NCBI GenBank assembly: GCA_018697195.1
Contig: CM031859.1
Coordinates: 57,493,524 to 57,557,523, forward strand
Reading direction: 5' to 3'
Length of the DNA stretch: 64,000 bases
Origin: Certhia americana
Lineage: Eukaryota > Chordata > Aves > Passeriformes > Certhiidae
Shown here: positions 38,469 to 52,000 of the stretch, in pieces
How the letters are laid out: every line of letters starts with the position of its first letter
Position numbering within the stretch: position 1 is the first letter of the stretch
Program-made: the position numbers and the translations under genes
The notes under the pieces: generated by a model
Seen by the model: the letters and a program-made list of their open reading frames with translations, nothing else
The model's database searches: none
What the model was told of the DNA's origin: nothing

Positions 38469-41400
38469 CCTGCCTTCCCTCTAGATTTTCCAAGTCCTTT
38501 TATAATGATGATAGAAGGGGACGATGAGTATTCCAGTCCCAGCACAAAAATCACCTCACTGCTTACCTACTTAGTCACCCAAGGATCATATTCACATTTT
38601 TAGTACAGGCTGCATGGACCGCTTATATCAAATTGCCAGAATTTCCAAAGTCTAAGTAATTTTCAGAGTCAGGATGTTCTATGTCTGAGTCATTAAAATC
38701 AGATTATGACCTTTTCTTTTTAAGTGATCCCTCTAGATGAAGGTGAGGAACTAATACAGGGAAATTCTGAGGTGCTAAAGAGGGCCTTGAATTAAGATTA
38801 TGCTGGGATGCAACATTGTATCTCTCATAACATAACTTAATCTAAAAAGTTTTTAGCAGCAGTTTTTCTCTTAACTTTTTCTGCATCCCTTTCGTCCCTA
38901 CATAGGCAATATATACAATTTCACAGTCAGCATGCCCATTCACAAATGACAATTAAAGTACCTGTTCTGTACTGCTTTTTAATAAAGGGCCATTTCAATC
39001 CTTCTGATTAGTCACATTTTTTTCATTCCTTTCTTATTTACTCTGAAAGGCCTTTCATCTGATTCCATGTTCAAGAATTGCTGAAAGGAAAGTTTTAAGA
39101 GTGATCTCAGTGTGCTACACTGCAGTGATACTGCAGCTAAAGACATAATAAATGGTGAAGTAGGGGGGAAAATATTTGCCTATGTCTGTAAACTGGATAA
39201 ATGAATTTTTGTTGTGTTTGTCTGTGCCTGTTTTTGAGTTTGCCTGCCTTAAGTTGATTTTTTATTAACTTTATGGATAAACATAAAATTTTTGTTAGCA
39301 AAATCAGTGACTTCCCAATTAATGACTATGAAGGAAAGATTACAGAGTATTAAAGGAAAGCAAACTCTAAGATGTTCCCATGTTAGGTTTGTCTTTGAAG
39401 AAGCCAAATATTGAAAATAAACTTTATGACTCTAACTTATAATAACAAGTGGCACTGCTTAGATGATGAATATCAAGGATCAAAGTGGATTATTTGGCAA
39501 TGATCTACTGAGAAAAATTTACATATATTTTTTAAAGTAGTTTGCAGAGCAGGTATTGAATTTGGGGAATAATTCATCTAACAAAACTTCTGAAAACGTT
39601 TTGGCCCTTCAGATCCATCAAAATAAGTGTTAATTGAATTAAGCAGCTTAGCTTGAGAGGCATGATTTTAGTTCTGTGGTTCTATTTTTTGTGAGCATTA
39701 GTTTTAGGTTTACTCAAGCTTTACGTATAGAGAACAGCTGTGATAGTCCAACATTTATACACTGCCTCTTGGCCCAACACATCCATAAATGATTTACGTC
39801 CTAATTTCTACACCTGTCCTGTGAGCACAGCTTCCAGTGAAGTCCATAAACAACGTAGCCAATGAATCAGACTACAGTCCCAAGCTCTCTTCATCAATCA
39901 GAGAAAGACTTCAAGCACATCCCGTATACCCATACAACTTACTGCTGTTATTTAATGGACAAACCATGCAAGTGAAAGTGAAGTGCAGTTCTCCCTGCAG
40001 CTGAGAACTCTTTACTTTGAAATTTGGAGCAGACACTGGGAACAGAATTCTGGCCTTTCCAGCACATAATACTAGTGCTTCTGTAACTGCAAGTGGTTTT
40101 GGCCTTCCCTTTAATAGCCATAGTGAGAGCACAAATATCCTCTCTAACAAGCAAATCCACTTGGCATGAATAGAGACTCATGCAGTGCTGTCGCCTACTT
40201 TTGTACAGCAGGGATGAAAGCTCACCATTCCCCTCTGCTGAGCAGTATATGCTGGAGTGTTTAGTGCTGTTTGCAGAAAGCTTTCACCAGCAGACGTTCA
40301 ATGTATGCTTATCATTTTCTGCAAATTTCATCTTATGATTTGCATCAAGTTGTCTACCTCAGAATCATGGCAACCCAAAGAGGAAAACTTGCAAATTATA
40401 AAAATCAAAAGCTTAGTAAAGCCAGTATTGCCACACTTTGGAAAGACTTTTTCACTCATCTAATAGGCTCTCTAGGGAGAGACTTGTTGTTCAAGACTTA
40501 CTTTCTTTAAAGAAAATTATTGATTTGCTGAGAGACATATGAGGGACAGAACTGCAGAAAATCTCAAAGAAAATGTTAGTCTGAGTCCTAATGTGTTCTT
40601 CTGGGATAAGATTGTCTATCAGTCCTAGGAATTTTTGCTGAATTTTACTATTATGCTCCTAGGTACATTCATTTTTAAGACAAGACAACTTAAAATTCCA
40701 GAAATTGAGTGCTTGTAGAAAGTTCATATCAAAGTAGATAGAGCAATTATAGCCACTTGAGATTCAGAGCCCCTCTGCTCCTCCTTTCAGGGCACTCATG
40801 CATAAGTGATGATGTAGAGTTGTTCCTAATAATTATTTCCTAACCCAAGTGAGATATATTTAGATTTCCAGGTTAATTAAATTCATATAACAAAACTTAC
40901 GGATCCTCGTGAAGCTGAAGACTTGAAGAAAAACCATTTCACGAATTATAAGAGTTCATTCGTCTTCCCAGGAATGTAAACTGTGATTAACTCATACATG
41001 CAATTTTCTTCTGCCTGCAGCAATCCCTGTACTACGTGCTGCATAAATACTCATGGAAACTGGGCTTATACATGCAAACTGTATCAGGACACTCTTTGTA
41101 TCAGATGTCTGGTAATTCCACTTCTCCTCCGCCAACTCTAAGCACAGACTTATTGTAGGACAGGTTACTCAATTAAATAATTAGGATTTCTCCTTTCATT
41201 GTGCCAAAGAAATCCATACCACGCACATGGACAAGCAAAAACTCTAGTAAAAAATTCCATGGTGGTTTAAGAAACTCATATTCTTCCCCACTTTCAGGAC
41301 ATAAGCAATTTTGTAACATTTATCTAAGAGCTTTAACAAAGCCCTGAGGTCTCCCCTTTGCTGTCTTTCACCTTAAATCACCTGGTACAGATAATAGAAA

Positions 41401-41889
41401 TACATTTGTTCTGGGAGGTGTTTGACATGTTTCTACTTCCTCTCCTACTATACCACATAAAAACAATCCCTTCTAACCAAACTTTTAATTTCATTTATTC
41501 CCCTAAACTGTAACTAACTGTATTTTTGAAAACGGGAAAGACAGTTAGATAAGGAAGAAAAATGCAGGCGTATGATCTTCCATAGAAAGTGCAGCTAGAT
41601 ATCCTGCACCCTTCCCAGCTGCACTTTCACCCAGAGGGACAGGAACCCATACAGCTGTATTCACAAAGGTGAGTGTGATGTGTGAATAAGCTCCAAGCAA
41701 TGGGGCCCATGGGATGTATTTGTGCTGAGCAAATTCAGATGCACTTGCTGGCAGTGCAGTAAGAGAAGTACTTTCCTCCCAGGAGATTTTATATGAGATA
41801 CTGCTCATATGTCAGACATCACAACCTTCAGGGGTGCCAGTGGTGTCAAGGTCAGGTGATGCTAGAAGGGCTCCAAACAGCTAAAAAAA
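37112..41889. other. Non-coding stretch, nothing firmly recognised
   Basis: Contains a 26-base poly-T at 38443-38468 and an A run near 37918. The 146-codon open frame at 38087-38527 reads straight into this poly-T as polyphenylalanine and is rejected as a gene. Confidence 0.55.
38443..38468. repeat. Poly-T tract (26 T)
   Basis: Uninterrupted T run read directly from the sequence. Confidence 0.9.
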
Positions 41890-41930
41890 CAACCAAACAA
41901 ACAAACAAGCAAGCAAACAAACAAACAAAC
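41890..41930. repeat. (AAAC)n microsatellite
   Basis: About ten tetranucleotide units with two AAGC variants in the middle. Confidence 0.9.
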
Positions 41931-44900
41931 ATAACCCAGATAAGAAATGGCTTTTGAGAAATGAAAGTCAACTGGGTATTACTGTGCTGGCAACACGCGA
42001 GGCTTAAAGTTTACCACAGAGCATAGACAGTGTGTATTCTTGCTTATCTTGCCCTCCTTATTCTAAAAATCATATTGGGTCCATCAGAAACCCAATCCTT
42101 CTTTTTCAAGATTCCAGTCTCAAAAAGTTGGGTATGCTAATAAACAAATTTATTTCTCCAAGATGAAAAAGAAAAAGGTATACAGATTAGTTTTGGATAT
42201 TCAACCAGGAAAGTGCTAGGTCTATTATAGAGAGCACCAAAGCAAGATAAAACTAATTTTCAAAACATTTTAAATATTAGAAATGTGACAAAGTTTGTGA
42301 AAAGCAATAGCATCCCTTTTTCTACCAGCTGTAATTGTTGAAAGAAAAAAAATAAAGTTGGGGAAGAAGGTCTATTTCAGAAATGAATGAGAAGCAGGGA
42401 ACTTTAAATATAAATACAAGAATGATATTCTGTATTTAATTTAATGATAAATTATGTACAATCTTGCACAAAATGTGGTTTATATTTTAAGGATAGAAGA
42501 GGGCGCTGAGAAGGAAGAGGTGGTAAATCCACCATCTCTAACAGTAAATAGAGGAACAGACACTTATCTTGTTCATCTGTAATGACAGCCTTTCCTTGCA
42601 TTTCTTGTTTTAATCTCTTTGCTTCACAATATAACATAAGAGAGAATTCAGTGAGTTTTCTGGGAACTGGCTCATGGGTAAAAGATAATAGTATGGGTTT
42701 TCTGGGTTGTTTTTTTTTTTATTTTGCAGCTAATTGGATTTTAATTCCACTCAGAAATAATTTTTTTAAAAATATAAATGCAGAACATACTTTTCCTTTC
42801 AGCTTCTCTGTGGATAATATAGTTTTTAAAGCATCATACCGCTTTGCACAACATGTTATTATTTCTCCTCTGAATTGAAAAACTGCTTTTCAAACGTTTT
42901 TGTTCAAAAGGTCTGCTTATGCAAAAGCTGTTAAATCTTACTGACACAAATACTCTTCAAGTCACATGAGGAATTATTACTGTTTTATTTTGGAGGCAAA
43001 CTATCCATCCACAGCTGTGGACGCCAACATTGCTTTGACTTCAGGTTCTGACATTGCATAATAAAGGAGTTTAATAATATTTTTATTACATATGGCTACC
43101 TAAATCGGTTTAACCAAACAAAATTTAAAACATAAGCAGCAATTTAAATGGAATGCAAATTTAAATTTAATTTGAATGTCTAAACCAGCTTCCATTAAAA
43201 AATAAAACAGGGCAGTTACTCATCACACTTGATAATACTAGGCACTGGCAGCCTGAGCTTCTTCTTTCAAAATCTTCCCATAGACTTGCTCTTCCTCAAT
43301 GGAATGTAGGCTTCAGCCACCCCCTGATAACGTGAGCTGGGACTCAACTGGCTTTCACTAGCACATGAAGGAACAGCCACACAACTCCCCTGAAACAATT
43401 TGTTCTACACACCTGAGTCCTGGACACTTTTCCCAGTAATACAAAACTTTGCAGTCTTGTGCATCTGTACTTCATCTATATTCAGCATGACCATAGAATT
43501 TTATCCTCCCACATGCCTTTCACAGCCTTTAGGAAAAATCTGTGTTAATGGGACAACTCCTTGACCTCTACAATGGGCTCTTACAAGTAAGGACATGGCA
43601 GGGTTCTGTCAGGTCTCCTCAGACCACATGAAGAAAAAGAAAGACATTGGTCTACCAAGAGTCCTTGCTGGTGCCTTCCAAACAATTTACTTTGCACTGA
43701 AATGGGCTAGAGGTTGGGTATATAAGAAATTGCATACCCAAAATACACCTTGGGCACGGAGGGCAGTGGTGCCAGCTGAGCTCAAAAGAGTACCTAGGAA
43801 TTTAATTCATGTGCTTTCCTACACAAATTCAGTCAAAAGAAAAGGATATATTTTCAGATTTAAAAAAGCAGGCAAGTTAGTAAGGCTGATGACAGCTATA
43901 CAGGAAAGTGTCCCAAGTGCCAGAGATGATATTCTGCACTGACAAAAGGTCAGAGACCCAGTCAACAGAATAAGCAGTGGAGAAAACACTCATCAGGGAA
44001 GATTTGACAAGTGACATTGCTATCAGCAAACAGCTAGAAGGTTTACCCGCCCACTCAGTACAAAGTAATGAAATTTTTAAAAACAGAGGGACAGGTGACA
44101 CAGTCCACTATTACTTTGTCTGTGGTATATTCCAATTTCTCTTGGACATTGAAAATAGTGAATTTATAGAGGTCACCTACTCCAGAAGTTCTCAGAGCAG
44201 ACTTTTAATTCATACTCTAAGACAGCTCTAGCTATTACTTGAATACAATGGAACACCAAATATATTAATTCATAGAAATCTTCCCTCCATATCCTAATCT
44301 ACCTCTCACATGTCAAAATAACGTGAGTGATTCATGCACTATTTATCTGTTGCCAAGCACTATGCCTGTCAAGGAATGCAAACTTGGATTTAAAAAGTGT
44401 CTAAATTTATCTGGCAAAGTAGGAAATTATTTGTATTATTCATTAGGATCAAAGAGCTTTCCACATTGTTCCCACAAAACACGACCCTCTAGGCCATAAT
44501 TACCTCCTCCGAACTTGTTATTTGTGTGTACATGGTGTGCAGGACAAAATACACAACAGAAAGAGAGTGATCAAATCAGGCACTTCATTATCATGTTTTC
44601 CACTCATCTGTCCAATTATGATTCATTTTACTAGGTGAAGTAAATGGTTCAGCACTGAAATGCATACTGATCTCTGCTCTTCTAGACACTGAGAAGATCC
44701 AATATTTCCCAATTTAAGTTCCCCCTGATGCAGATCTTCGAGCTAGAATAGGTCTTATTTTAATTCAGTTTCTGTATTTTTAACAACTAATGTGCATGGG
44801 CAAGGGTTTGGTGGAAGAAGATTTTAAGGCTTCACAAATGTTTTTAATCTTTATTAATGTTCCACAGAGATTTAAAATAATCATTTTCTCAAAAGCAACA

Positions 44901-45177
44901 TGAATGTGGAATAAGCTTTGTCTCAGTCAAAATATTCACAGATAGGAAGTGTAGGAAGCAGTTTCATTTCCATTATATGAACCCTGCCTTATTAATTAGG
45001 AAAATGATTCTCAAACATTTTCACTGACAAAGCCCACTTTAAGTACAACAAACAGCGCTCTTCAATAACAAAAAGGTTAAAACCTTTCTTTCTGCTTTCG
45101 TGTTGGTTTTTTTTACTAATCTGTTTATGAATATTGATCAATTCTTCACCAGCAATTAAGAATAGATAGGCAATCTT
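41931..45177. other. AT-rich non-coding stretch
   Basis: No gene recognised. Open frames are short and opposed on the other strand. Confidence 0.6.
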
Positions 45178-45197
45178 GGGGGGGGGGGGGGGGGGGG
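45178..45197. repeat. Poly-G run (about 20 G)
   Basis: Twenty consecutive G read on the plus strand. Long G homopolymers are rare and error-prone in sequencing, so the length is uncertain. Confidence 0.85.
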
Positions 45198-47590
45198 AGA
45201 GGTGTCCCCAATTTCCATCTCCTCTTTTTGCTTGCCCCTGCACTAAATTCAAGATCATGTGTTAATGACAGCACCATCTGCTCACTGAGTTCATAAAGAG
45301 CATGGTGTAACACTTAAGATTTCCTGAATCAATGCTTCTGTCTTCTATTCCCAGGAACATGTATAAACATCAGTTTTGGAATATCCCCAGCACCAAACCA
45401 AAGAGTGCTCAGTAGGAACAATCCACAAAAATCTTTGTTACAATGGGAGAGAAGCCCCTGTTGGTTGCTGTATCAGGCTGAGGTTAATACAGTTTGTGCT
45501 GATAGGTCCACCACTTCCACAGCCAGTGACCTCCTAAGAAATCCTACTCCCATACCCACATAGCCATCCCATTGTTTAATGGCTTCCATATGTAGCAGGA
45601 AACTGCACACATTCTTCAAATTAAATATCCTGGAGGTGAGAGTGAGAAAAAATTCCCTTTATTTCTGGCTCCAGCAATACCCAACATTTCCTGACAGTCC
45701 GGTTTGATTCTATGACTCAATAGTCCTTTGGCTAGGGAAAATTGCCCTCATAGTCCAAGAGTCAAAGTACCTGAGCACTTGATGTTGGAGCTTACACATG
45801 ACCAGCATCCCAAGCCACAGGATGGCAGGAGATGGGAAAGGATAAAATTTAATGTTGTACTGAAGGAAAGAAAAAAAAAAAAAAACACAACAAAAAAAAC
45901 AAACAAAAAAACCTAAAAAAACCACCTCAAACCTGGAAAGTTCTGCCCATAGGGAGGTCCTTCTCTTTACTGGAAAAGGAAGGTAAACTGAAGAAGAAAA
46001 CAAGACTCTAAACTTTTAGATCTAAATCTAATTAATCTTTTTAACTTAAAAAAAAAAAAAAAGTATTACTCCTGTAGTCTGGTAAAAAGGTCAAAAGGAA
46101 TTGATACTTTAGTAAGGGCAGGACAGACATGAAAAAACATATGGATTTGTGGAAAGAAATTGGGATGCGTCAGCTTTGTAAATTGTGCTTAGGTAATATC
46201 TCCACCATGGGACTGAGCAGCAAGCCAAGGCTTTGTCAGGACTAAACAGATACAGATACACAGCATTCTCCCTGTGCACTGCTTTCCATAGCAAGTTGGC
46301 TTTCACACAGGCATGTGTGGGCACCCTGGCCCACTCAGGATAATCTGTTGTCTGGATGGACAGGGGACCAGGACATAACATTGCTCCAGGTTTTTACGCC
46401 TGTCCCTGCAGGAAGGACATCCTGGAGCCAATCAGAGCCATGGATGAAGAGCTCAGTGGGGACAAGGCCTTTCTGATCTATTGGAACACCCTCCAGCTGC
46501 ACCCAGCATGTCCATGGTGAATGAGATGAACATCCTAGGTCCAGCACTGGAAGGGCTTGACCCAGCTGCTAGCAGCAGCAAACACAGAATAAAAACAGAA
46601 AAAAAAGAGAGCATGAACAGGAATTTTCAACTGGTTTTGTTTGTTCTTTGTATTGACAAGCTGGTTATACTTAAATAAATCAGAAAAAATTATTATTAGA
46701 GAAAAAAACATCATGGGTAAGAAGGAGCTGGAAAAGACCAGTATACATGACAAAGCAGGCTAACTCTCTAGCTTCATCTCAGAAACTCTTAGAGATCCTT
46801 ACCTTAGTGAACCCTGACACTGACTATAATAGGGTTGGTTTTGGATAAGAACCCATCACAAAGTACAGGGTTCCAGTGTTTGACTTTCACTTACAGTGTA
46901 ACCCTACATATGCTCTAAGTGCCTCACTATTGCACAGACTTTTGTACTGGAGTACTTTTTATACTGGAATAAAGGACAGAGATGAAATAAGAGAGCAATT
47001 AAGAAAAGACAGACAGAAATTAGCTGCAACCCACAGGTACTAGTAGTAAATCAAGCTTATTTCCATTTCTGCTACCTATCTGATAAAGCTAGTTGAATTC
47101 ACTTCCAGAAGATTAGCTTTACTTAACTGAACAATAAAATATCAGCAAAAACAACAAACACATAGATCTTCTTCCTTGTGTTACACCTTGACAACAATTT
47201 TCTCATTTTCTAAAATCATTTTATTTGCTGCTCTTTTCCTAACTATTACAAGCAGGGTGCTTTTCTCTAATTTTAAATTCACTCAAAGTCATAACTCATG
47301 GCAGCTGAGTATAGGTATGATTAATACCCCAAATCACTTTTGTTCAAGTTGCGACTGCATTTCACTCTGCAATATCCAAGTACTCAGCACCATCTCTGGC
47401 CAACTGTGTTAAGTACAAGCTAAAATTCAAATAATTAGAATTCCCCTGTACAAATTCACAGGACTCAGGACAGATGAAGTTGACAAGATTTTGTAGACAA
47501 AAAGACCTTTGCTCATCTGGAAAATAAGGCGCCCCCAGAAGCAAAAAACATGTGAAATTTGATTCAGATCTTTCTATAAAACTCTATAAA
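45198..47590. other. Non-coding stretch with A-rich tracts
   Basis: A-rich low complexity at 45869-45924 and a poly-A run at 46048-46062. A slightly GC-richer patch around 46200-46580 has short open frames on both strands without motifs. Confidence 0.55.
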
Positions 47591-47616
47591 ATTTCTATAC
47601 ATTTCTGTATAGAAAT
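47591..47616. repeat. Perfect 10-bp inverted repeat (hairpin)
   Basis: ATTTCTATAC at 47591-47600 and its exact reverse complement GTATAGAAAT at 47607-47616, with a 6-base loop. A related direct copy, TTTCTGTATAGATGCTT, follows. It is AT-rich, so chance is plausible. Confidence 0.75.
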
Positions 47617-48885
47617 GCTTTAATTTCTGTATAGATGCTTTGCAACTTGTGATGTTTACAACTTTTTTTTCTCCTTTGTCTAAGAAGCATTAAACCCCTG
47701 TGTTCCCCTTTGCAGGATGGCAATATTTTGTCTCTTGAGTTAATCTCACCACTTAATAGCTGTAGAATGATGGACTAGATACAGAGAAGCTGTGAAGACA
47801 AAATCCCTGTGAGGATGAAAATCCATATTTCACACTTTGGTCCCTTACCACAATGAACCAAACCTAAACCACAAATCAAAAGTCTCATTATTACAGAGGA
47901 AAGTACTGAATTTGAGCTTACATCTCTGAACTAAGAAAAACGCTCTTCCCAACCTTCATATATTGAAGCCTGTATTTTTCTTTCATATTTTAAAGTGCAC
48001 ATATACTTAAAGGATAAAGATAATATTTGGAATCTAATTTGCACATCACTTTTCCTTCCAAATCTTTGGAAAAATCAGCTTTAACTTATTTGGTTGCATT
48101 AGCCCTTTTTCAGGGTTGCATGTTGAACAGTATATGGAAAATATGAAATTACTGGTAGGTGAAAAATTATTCTCTCAAGTTACATAAACTGTGGCAAGAA
48201 TACACTCTATCTTCCCCAAACATTCATAAATACCTGTATGGAAAAACTACAGTTTTGAGGCTGTGTGGGTTAGATCAAGGCTTAGTCTGTGCAAGGGGTT
48301 CCATTAACATTTGTTTTTCTTTCCTTGGCCTCACATGCATACTTGCAAAATCCAAGAGGAAAACAAGATCATCAACTGCATTTGCACTGTACATAGAACA
48401 AGGAGAGTGATCTCTTGCTTTATAAGTCTGTGTAAAGTGCAAGCGTATATTTCAATTACACATTAAATTCTGATCCCTGACCCAAAATAACTCAGAAATT
48501 TACATTGAAGTAAACATAACACAAGTCTTCCTTTCAATTTTCATTCTGCAGTCTCCCCTTCTACAACATTTGAATGTTCTTCACTCTAAAAACTGATAAT
48601 CACCTCATTTATTTAAATGATTTATCAAAGTGAGAGCTGACTCATAGGATAAATCTGACTTCATTTCTACAAAAGCCTAAATGGTAACTTAGAATAAAAG
48701 TATTACAGTAACCTGTCATAGAAAGGCTGCATCTATTTCTCATCTACTTAAGTTCAAACATATATCATTGGTACTCTAAATAGCCAGGCATGAAATACCA
48801 ATGAATCAACCCATTGCACTTCCTCAGATATCCCAAAGATATTAAAAAATAAATCCAAGTTTTCTTTCTATTTTTTCACTAGTCG
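47617..48885. other. AT-rich non-coding stretch
   Basis: No gene or element recognised. Confidence 0.6.
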
Positions 48886-49060
48886 TGACAAGCATGAAAA
48901 AGGCTTTATTCAAGAGCCACAGGCAGAATGTCTGCTCACCAAGCGTAAAAATGTCTGTTCACTGAGCATTTGCTCAGACTTTTATGCTGATTGACTTCCT
49001 GTGTTTTCTCATTCCTTGCATGTCCTCTTCCTGTTAAGGTGAAAAGCAACTGACTTTCAA
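48886..49060 (-). mobile_element. LTR-like remnant (R-U5 region), minus orientation
   Basis: On the minus strand, a TATA-like CATAAAAG (48979-48986) is followed about 75 bp later by AATAAA (48905-48910), and then by sequence ending GCTTGTCA at 48886. That is the order seen at the 3' end of retroviral LTRs. The 5' part and a matching terminus were not found, and no convincing target duplication is visible. Either the element is truncated or the resemblance is chance. Confidence 0.35.
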
Positions 49061-52000
49061 GAGCATAATGTGGTTGTATAAAATAAATTTAGATACACAT
49101 CTTTGAATACTTTAGTGGCTTTAAAACAGCATTCAAAAGAACTACTTGAAAACTTGATTATAATCAGTTAGCCTTCATGCCATCTGGAACCTCAATAGTC
49201 AGATGCCATTTGTGTCCCAGTCCTAGAAGATCACACTTGTTGCAGCTTCTGAAAGTTGTGCAAGTGTTGCATAAGCAGGGGCTCACTGCTTTCCTTCATT
49301 TTATTCCTTGAGCTCCTTGTGTGCCATCTGATCCCCGTCCTCTGCTTCTGTCTCATCCAAGGGGCTCTCCTCTTCACCCTCCTCCAAAACAGCTCATCTT
49401 CAACTCTGTTGTCCCACATTTCCATTTGCCATATTGCTATGCAAAAGGTTTCCCCTACTCTCTTTAACCCTGTCCTCTTTTCTGATGCCAGGACTTCCGT
49501 GTAGCCAGTCCTTCACATGCCATACTCTTTTTTATACCTTCTTGCTAGATATAAGGTTTCTCCATGTATTTCAGTCTTCCTGTTGCCCCTTTCATCTTAC
49601 AACTCCTCTGAAATTGCTCACAGACCCAATGCACCTCCCCTGAAAGAAGGTAGGGAACAGTGAGGATGGGGAAAACAACCTTTTGACAACTCTGAGCCTG
49701 ATTGACTGAGGTAATAATATCGGGGGAAAGAGGGAAAGAAGGAAAACTGAAGCTTAAGAAACCCTGTACTGGGTGTCATGAAATGTTAGTTAGGTTTCTT
49801 CTATAAAACTAACAGTAATTAAAAAAAAAAAAAAAAACCAAACCAGCAGGAGAGAAAACTGTCATCAGTTTTTCTCCATACCCCTTTTTAATCATGCTTT
49901 GCTCTCAGTTCAGGAGGGTTCTCTCTGCCACTGCCAAGAACCTTGCCTAGAATTTTCATTCATGAGATGCAATTTTCAAAAGTACATGTTGCAGAGAAAT
50001 GGTCCAATGCACCATGAAGTAAATGTGCAGTCTTGGCTGAGCCAAATGAACTTGGTTGAGCTGATTTCAGTGGTTTAGATTAAAACTAAGTATTCAGCCA
50101 TTAGCATAGCTAAGCAAATTGCCATTTTTGAAGGCATACTGCAAAGAGAAAAAGAGCCTTATTAAAATAGCCTGTCATTACGGCTATTTTTCCAGTTCAA
50201 GTAGAAATGCCTAAGAAAATGTGAAAAAATTCAACTTGAGGGAGTGAAGAAACTGTTAATAGAGTGTGTGGCATGTTTTCATTCAGTTGGGATTCTGTTA
50301 ATTTTTTATTTATTGCAGATATCATGATCTTAAGCCCTGTAGGACTGGGGATGGTAGGCTAGCTACAATACCTTTCTGAAGTGTTGCTCCAAATTGTATG
50401 CTAGAAAGAAGTTAGAAAAGAAGAACTAGCAGCAATAGAGTGGTCAGCCTGAATTGCTAGCCTACATTAGGGATAAAAGACATGATTATGCATGCAGAAA
50501 TCTCAGAAGAATTCCTGCTTCCTTCTAAAAGGCACAGAAGTACCTATAAGGACAACAAAGAAGCTGGATCCTGAAGTTTGTGCTTTGTATGACAATTCTT
50601 CAAGGCAATACACTGTCTCCTAACATCCCAAAGGGGCTATGGTTCAGTTATAACTTTATGGTAAATGTGACATCCAAAGCATCAGCATCACTTAGGGACG
50701 GTATGTCATTCCCTTAGAGGATCTCTCAATTACAAGTAACGTAACACCTCAAGGAAATGGCACGGTACATGGAGTTCTTCCCATCAACTTCTCAGTACAT
50801 CTTCTAAGATGAAACAGTGCTACACATGACTTATTTCTTACACTTGGGATTTCACTGACAGCTACTTAGATGTTGTTTACTACCATAAGTCCAGTAACAA
50901 TTTGTATATATCCCCTTGCAACTGGGTTCTTTTAACTGTCTTGGGATGTTTTGTAACAGTGAGCTTTCCTCTTAGAAACACATCTTTGAATATGGAAATG
51001 ATTGCTGATGATGGGACAAACTCTCCCTTAATTAAAAAATTGGTACAAGCCCAGACTGAATTTTGCTTTGTATCTCAGCCATTTGCAATTGCTTGTGGAT
51101 GAGGTTGGTTCTCGGCTGTTGAACAAAAAAATAAGCCAAATAGACAGAAATGTTACCTCTTACATTGCAAAAATTCAGAATTCCTTTTTGGCATTCCCAG
51201 ATTTTATTTTCTCTTCCCAGTTGTTTGATACATATCAGAGTAAACATCAGAAAAACAGACTAAAAAAATACACTAATCCTGAAGTCATGTGTAATCCTTA
51301 CTAATGCCTTTTACTTCTGTCACAGAGGATGACTCCACTGGTGTCTGACTAAAAAAATGTATGCCAAGGGTGAAATCTTGGAAAGATTGACCAGCTTTGC
51401 AGTTGCTATAAATCATTAAAGGTCCAGTGGGTTTCATGCCTTTGCAACTGATAAGTAGTTTACAGCTTCAGAGAAGACAATCTGCAGCTGTTCTTCATAA
51501 AATCTTTGCATAAAACCTTGACATTAATTCATAAAGTAGTGGCAAGACACTAACTACAAGACAGCAAAAGGAAGATTTGAAAGGATAGTGTGACAAAGAG
51601 GAGACAAATATGTACAACAGATGTAAATGTTTCAGAGCTAAAAAGCAAGTGCTACTCCCTTGACAATTCTTTTCTGTCAAAATATAATGAAAGAATAGAA
51701 AAAAAAAGTGTCTCAGTAATGCACATAATTATGACTCTAGCTGTAGACATATTTGCTTGAAGTGATAAAAATAAAAGCATTCCCAGGTGCTACTGGTGAC
51801 TAATCAATCTTCTCTTAAAAGGTAACACACCTTTAACTGAAAGAAAGGAAAGGTATATTTTCCCAAATCAGTCCCAAGAAGTCAATCAAGAGAAATCAGA
51901 AGAGCAGAAGCATTAGTTATGTACCACAGGCCCTGAATTAATGTGAATTATTAGAATTCAAAAATTACTTTGATCCAAAATAGTTAATATTCCCCTAGCC

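Noticed and set aside
38087..38527. 146-codon open frame
   Set aside because: It runs into the 26-base poly-T and reads as polyphenylalanine. There is no motif and the composition is that of AT-rich non-coding DNA.
48886..49200. Target duplication TAGTC flanking a full LTR (48880 and about 49193)
   Set aside because: The bases do not sit at a consistent offset from TG...CA ends, so the match is probably chance.
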